Below are positions 62,538 to 64,000 of a DNA stretch of 64,000 nt, in pieces (within the stretch, counting starts at the first letter, position 1; each line of letters begins with the position of its first letter). The DNA is from Comamonas sp. JUb58 (GTDB lineage: Bacteria > Pseudomonadota > Gammaproteobacteria > Burkholderiales > Burkholderiaceae_C). The notes under the pieces are model-generated. The model was not told the origin of the DNA, searched no databases, and saw only the letters and a list, made by a program, of their open reading frames with translations. Made by a program: the position numbers and the translations under genes. Location: contig NZ_SOAL01000003.1 of the NCBI RefSeq assembly GCF_004364775.1, forward strand, positions 62,001 to 126,000. The letters are read 5' to 3'.

Positions 62538-62936
62538 TCAGGGGCCGCTGGGGATGGCGGTTTCTGGTGCCGCAGCAGGCCTGGCTGGCGGCAGGGGCGG
62601 GCTTGGTGTTGCCGCTTGCGTTGGCAGCGGCTCGCCGGGCTGCTGCGGCGGGAAGGTCTCGCCCGGCCGGGGCTCCCGGTAGCGCACTGTTATTCCGCTG
62701 TTGTCCTGCTCTTCGCCGGTGGCCATGTCATAGGCCTTGCCAACGCCTTTGCCCACGACCTTGGCGGTGCCTACGGCCGCATCGGCGGCCAGCCCCACTG
62801 CGGTGGCAGTCACGCTGACGGCGGCGGCGCCGACGGCCACGACGCTGCAGCCGCCCAGCAGCGATGCAAAGGCGCAGTAAAAAGCCCCTGCGGCTACGGA
62901 GCGCAGGGGCTGCAAGAGGCGGCGGTCAGCGGCCAT
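62538..62936 (-). CDS. Small lipoprotein with Ala/Val-rich and Pro-rich parts
   Basis: A 132-residue predicted lipoprotein (SLLGGC, lipid on Cys30) with an Ala/Val-rich stretch (about 31-60: VVAVGAAAVSVTATAVGLAADAAVGTAKVVGKGVGKAYDMATG) and a Pro-rich C-terminal tail. The pattern AADAAVGTAKVVGKGVGKA resembles a family of small lipoproteins of unknown function. Codons 9 to 18 coincide with the hairpin that looks like the metG terminator, which makes the 5' end unusual. No other start codon lies between that hairpin and the lipobox. Confidence 0.65.
   Translation of the reverse strand: MAADRRLLQPLRSVAAGAFYCAFASLLGGCSVVAVGAAAVSVTATAVGLAADAAVGTAKVVGKGVGKAYDMATGEEQDNSGITVRYREPRPGETFPPQQPGEPLPTQAATPSPPLPPARPAAAPETAIPSGP
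62879..62911 (-). terminator. Probable metG terminator inside the 5' end of the small lipoprotein gene
   Basis: Perfect 10-bp stem AGCCCCTGCG (62883-62892) with CGCAGGGGCT (62902-62911), 9-base loop; on the minus strand it is followed by T residues complementary to 62879-62883. It lies 30 bases after the metG stop but within the coding sequence of the next gene on the same strand. Confidence 0.75.
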
Positions 62937-62941
62937 CCAGA

Positions 62942-64000
62942 TCAGTGGATGCGCATGCCTGGCAGCGCGCCAGGGAAGGGCTCCAGCACATAGATGCCGG
63001 GGTGGGCCTTCTCGTCGGCATGGCTGGCAGCCAGCACCATGCCTTCGGAGATGCCGAACTTCATCTTGCGCGGCGCCAGGTTGGCAACCAGCACGGTGAG
63101 CTTGCCTTGCAGCTGATCAGGCGTGTACATGCTGCTGATGCCGCTGAACACATTGCGGGTCTTGGGATTGCCGTCTTCTCCCTTTTCACCGACATCCAGG
63201 GTCAGTTGCAGCAGCTTGGTCGAGCCTTCGACGGCCTTGCATTCCACAATCTTGGCAATGCGCAGGTCGATGCGGGCGAAGTCGTCGATGCCAATGGTTT
63301 CTGCCAGTGGCTCGCCGCCGGGGGCGTTCGGGTCCACCACGGCTTCGGCTTTCTTCTCGGCCTTCTTGGCCTTGGCAGGCGCTGCAGCGGCCGCCGCCTT
63401 TTCCTGGCTGGCAGGGGTTTCGAACAGCGCTTCGAGCTGCAGCGGGTCCACACGTTGCATCAGATGCTGGTAGACGCCGATCTGGTGGCCAGCGCCCAGC
63501 GGCTTGTCCACCTCGCCAAATTGCTCGGGCGGCACGATCAGGAAGTTCGCCACTTCGGCAGCCACATCCGGCAGGATCGGCTTGAGGTAGATGGTCAGGA
63601 TGCGGAAGGCTTCGATGCAAGTCGTGCAGACATCGTGCAGGCGCTGCTCCATGCCTTCCTTCTTGGCCAGCTCCCAGGGCTTGTTGGCATCGACATAGCT
63701 GTTGACCTTGTCGCACAGCAGCATGATCTCGCGGGCCGCGCGGGCGGTGTCGCGTGCCTCGTAGGCGGCCACAATCGCCTCTTTTTGCGCGCGCAGCAGG
63801 GCCAGTAGTTCCTGGCCATCGGCGCTCACCTCGCCCAGTCGGCCCTCAAAGCGCTTGCTGATAAAGCCGGCCGCGCGCGAGGCGATGTTCACGTACTTGC
63901 CGATCAGGTCGGAGTTGACGCGCAGCATGAAGTCTTCGGCGGTGAAGTCGATGTCTTCGTTCTTGCCATTGAGCTTGGCGCCCAGGTAGTAGCGCAGCCA
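62942..64000 (-). CDS. metG: Methionyl-tRNA synthetase, C-terminal part (gene continues beyond the window)
   Basis: Class I aminoacyl-tRNA synthetase; 352 residues of its C-terminal part are in the window, entering at [12 protein letters not shown]. Visible are the anticodon-binding helical domain ([39 protein letters not shown]), an Ala/Lys-rich linker near 63350-63410, and the C-terminal EMAP/Trbp111-type tRNA-binding domain ([43 protein letters not shown]). This is the dimerising long form of MetG. The start and the HIGH/KMSKS motifs lie outside the window. Confidence 0.96.
   Translation of the reverse strand, partial: WLRYYLGAKLNGKNEDIDFTAEDFMLRVNSDLIGKYVNIASRAAGFISKRFEGRLGEVSADGQELLALLRAQKEAIVAAYEARDTARAAREIMLLCDKVNSYVDANKPWELAKKEGMEQRLHDVCTTCIEAFRILTIYLKPILPDVAAEVANFLIVPPEQFGEVDKPLGAGHQIGVYQHLMQRVDPLQLEALFETPASQEKAAAAAAPAKAKKAEKKAEAVVDPNAPGGEPLAETIGIDDFARIDLRIAKIVECKAVEGSTKLLQLTLDVGEKGEDGNPKTRNVFSGISSMYTPDQLQGKLTVLVANLAPRKMKFGISEGMVLAASHADEKAHPGIYVLEPFPGALPGMRIH

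Overview
The window is a GC-rich chromosomal segment (strikingly AT-rich only near 46,340-46,490) whose gene content points to a betaproteobacterium of the family Comamonadaceae (Comamonas/Delftia type). The evidence is the aa3 cytochrome oxidase/heme A cluster with its small DUF2970- and DUF2909-type partners, the ftsY-M16-rsmD-coaD block, the grxC-secB-gpsA block, the scpA-DUF3460 pair, a Bug/TctC solute-binding protein and IPTL-CTERM-type surface proteins. The assignment is inference from gene content and order. No tRNA, rRNA, CRISPR array, IS element or prophage was seen. LAYOUT: 1-8342 holds the end of a probable coxB, then ctaD, a 35-residue assembly peptide, ctaG, a DUF2970 protein, ctaE, SURF1, a Sco-like thiol protein, ctaA, ctaB and SCO, which together build and metallate an aa3 terminal oxidase. 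8376-14913 is a urease locus (ureD inverted; ureA, hupE/ureJ, ureB, ureC, a GNAT acetyltransferase, ureE, ureF, ureG). 14938-21025, on the minus strand, is a compact operon: Bug-type binding protein, sterol-desaturase-type enzyme, fatty-acid-desaturase-type enzyme, a KAS III-like ketosynthase fused to a heme-oxygenase-like diiron domain, an unrecognised 307-residue protein and a gamma-glutamylcyclotransferase-like protein. This is the best candidate for an undescribed pathway. 21199-32589 holds rpoH, cutA, a DeoR regulator, a 1056-residue secreted metallophosphoesterase, ftsY, a pair of M16 peptidase-like proteins, rsmD and coaD. 32613-37745 holds a zinc metallopeptidase and an envelope-stress-like group (BON lipoprotein, DUF883, DUF1328, CHASE3 histidine kinase, NarL-type regulator, stand-alone receiver). 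37909-45118 is housekeeping (moeB/thiF, ctpA, gpmA, rhodanese, grxC, secB, gpsA, a beta-hydroxyacid dehydrogenase). 45176-49647 has an IPTL-CTERM surface protein, an AT-rich spacer, a class II (catabolic-type) HMG-CoA reductase and a divergent MocR-type regulator with a perfect inverted repeat between them. 49648-57392 has divergent lysA/lysR, a purine nucleoside permease-family lipoprotein, an M20 peptidase, a DTW-domain protein and a pabB-pabC fusion. 57395-64000 has a small hypothetical protein, a TerC/CBS/CorC protein, a CHMI-type isomerase, scpA, DUF3460, a BamE-like lipoprotein, a YitT protein, a small lipoprotein and the 3' part of metG. Several intrinsic terminators are explicit in the sequence and separate these units.
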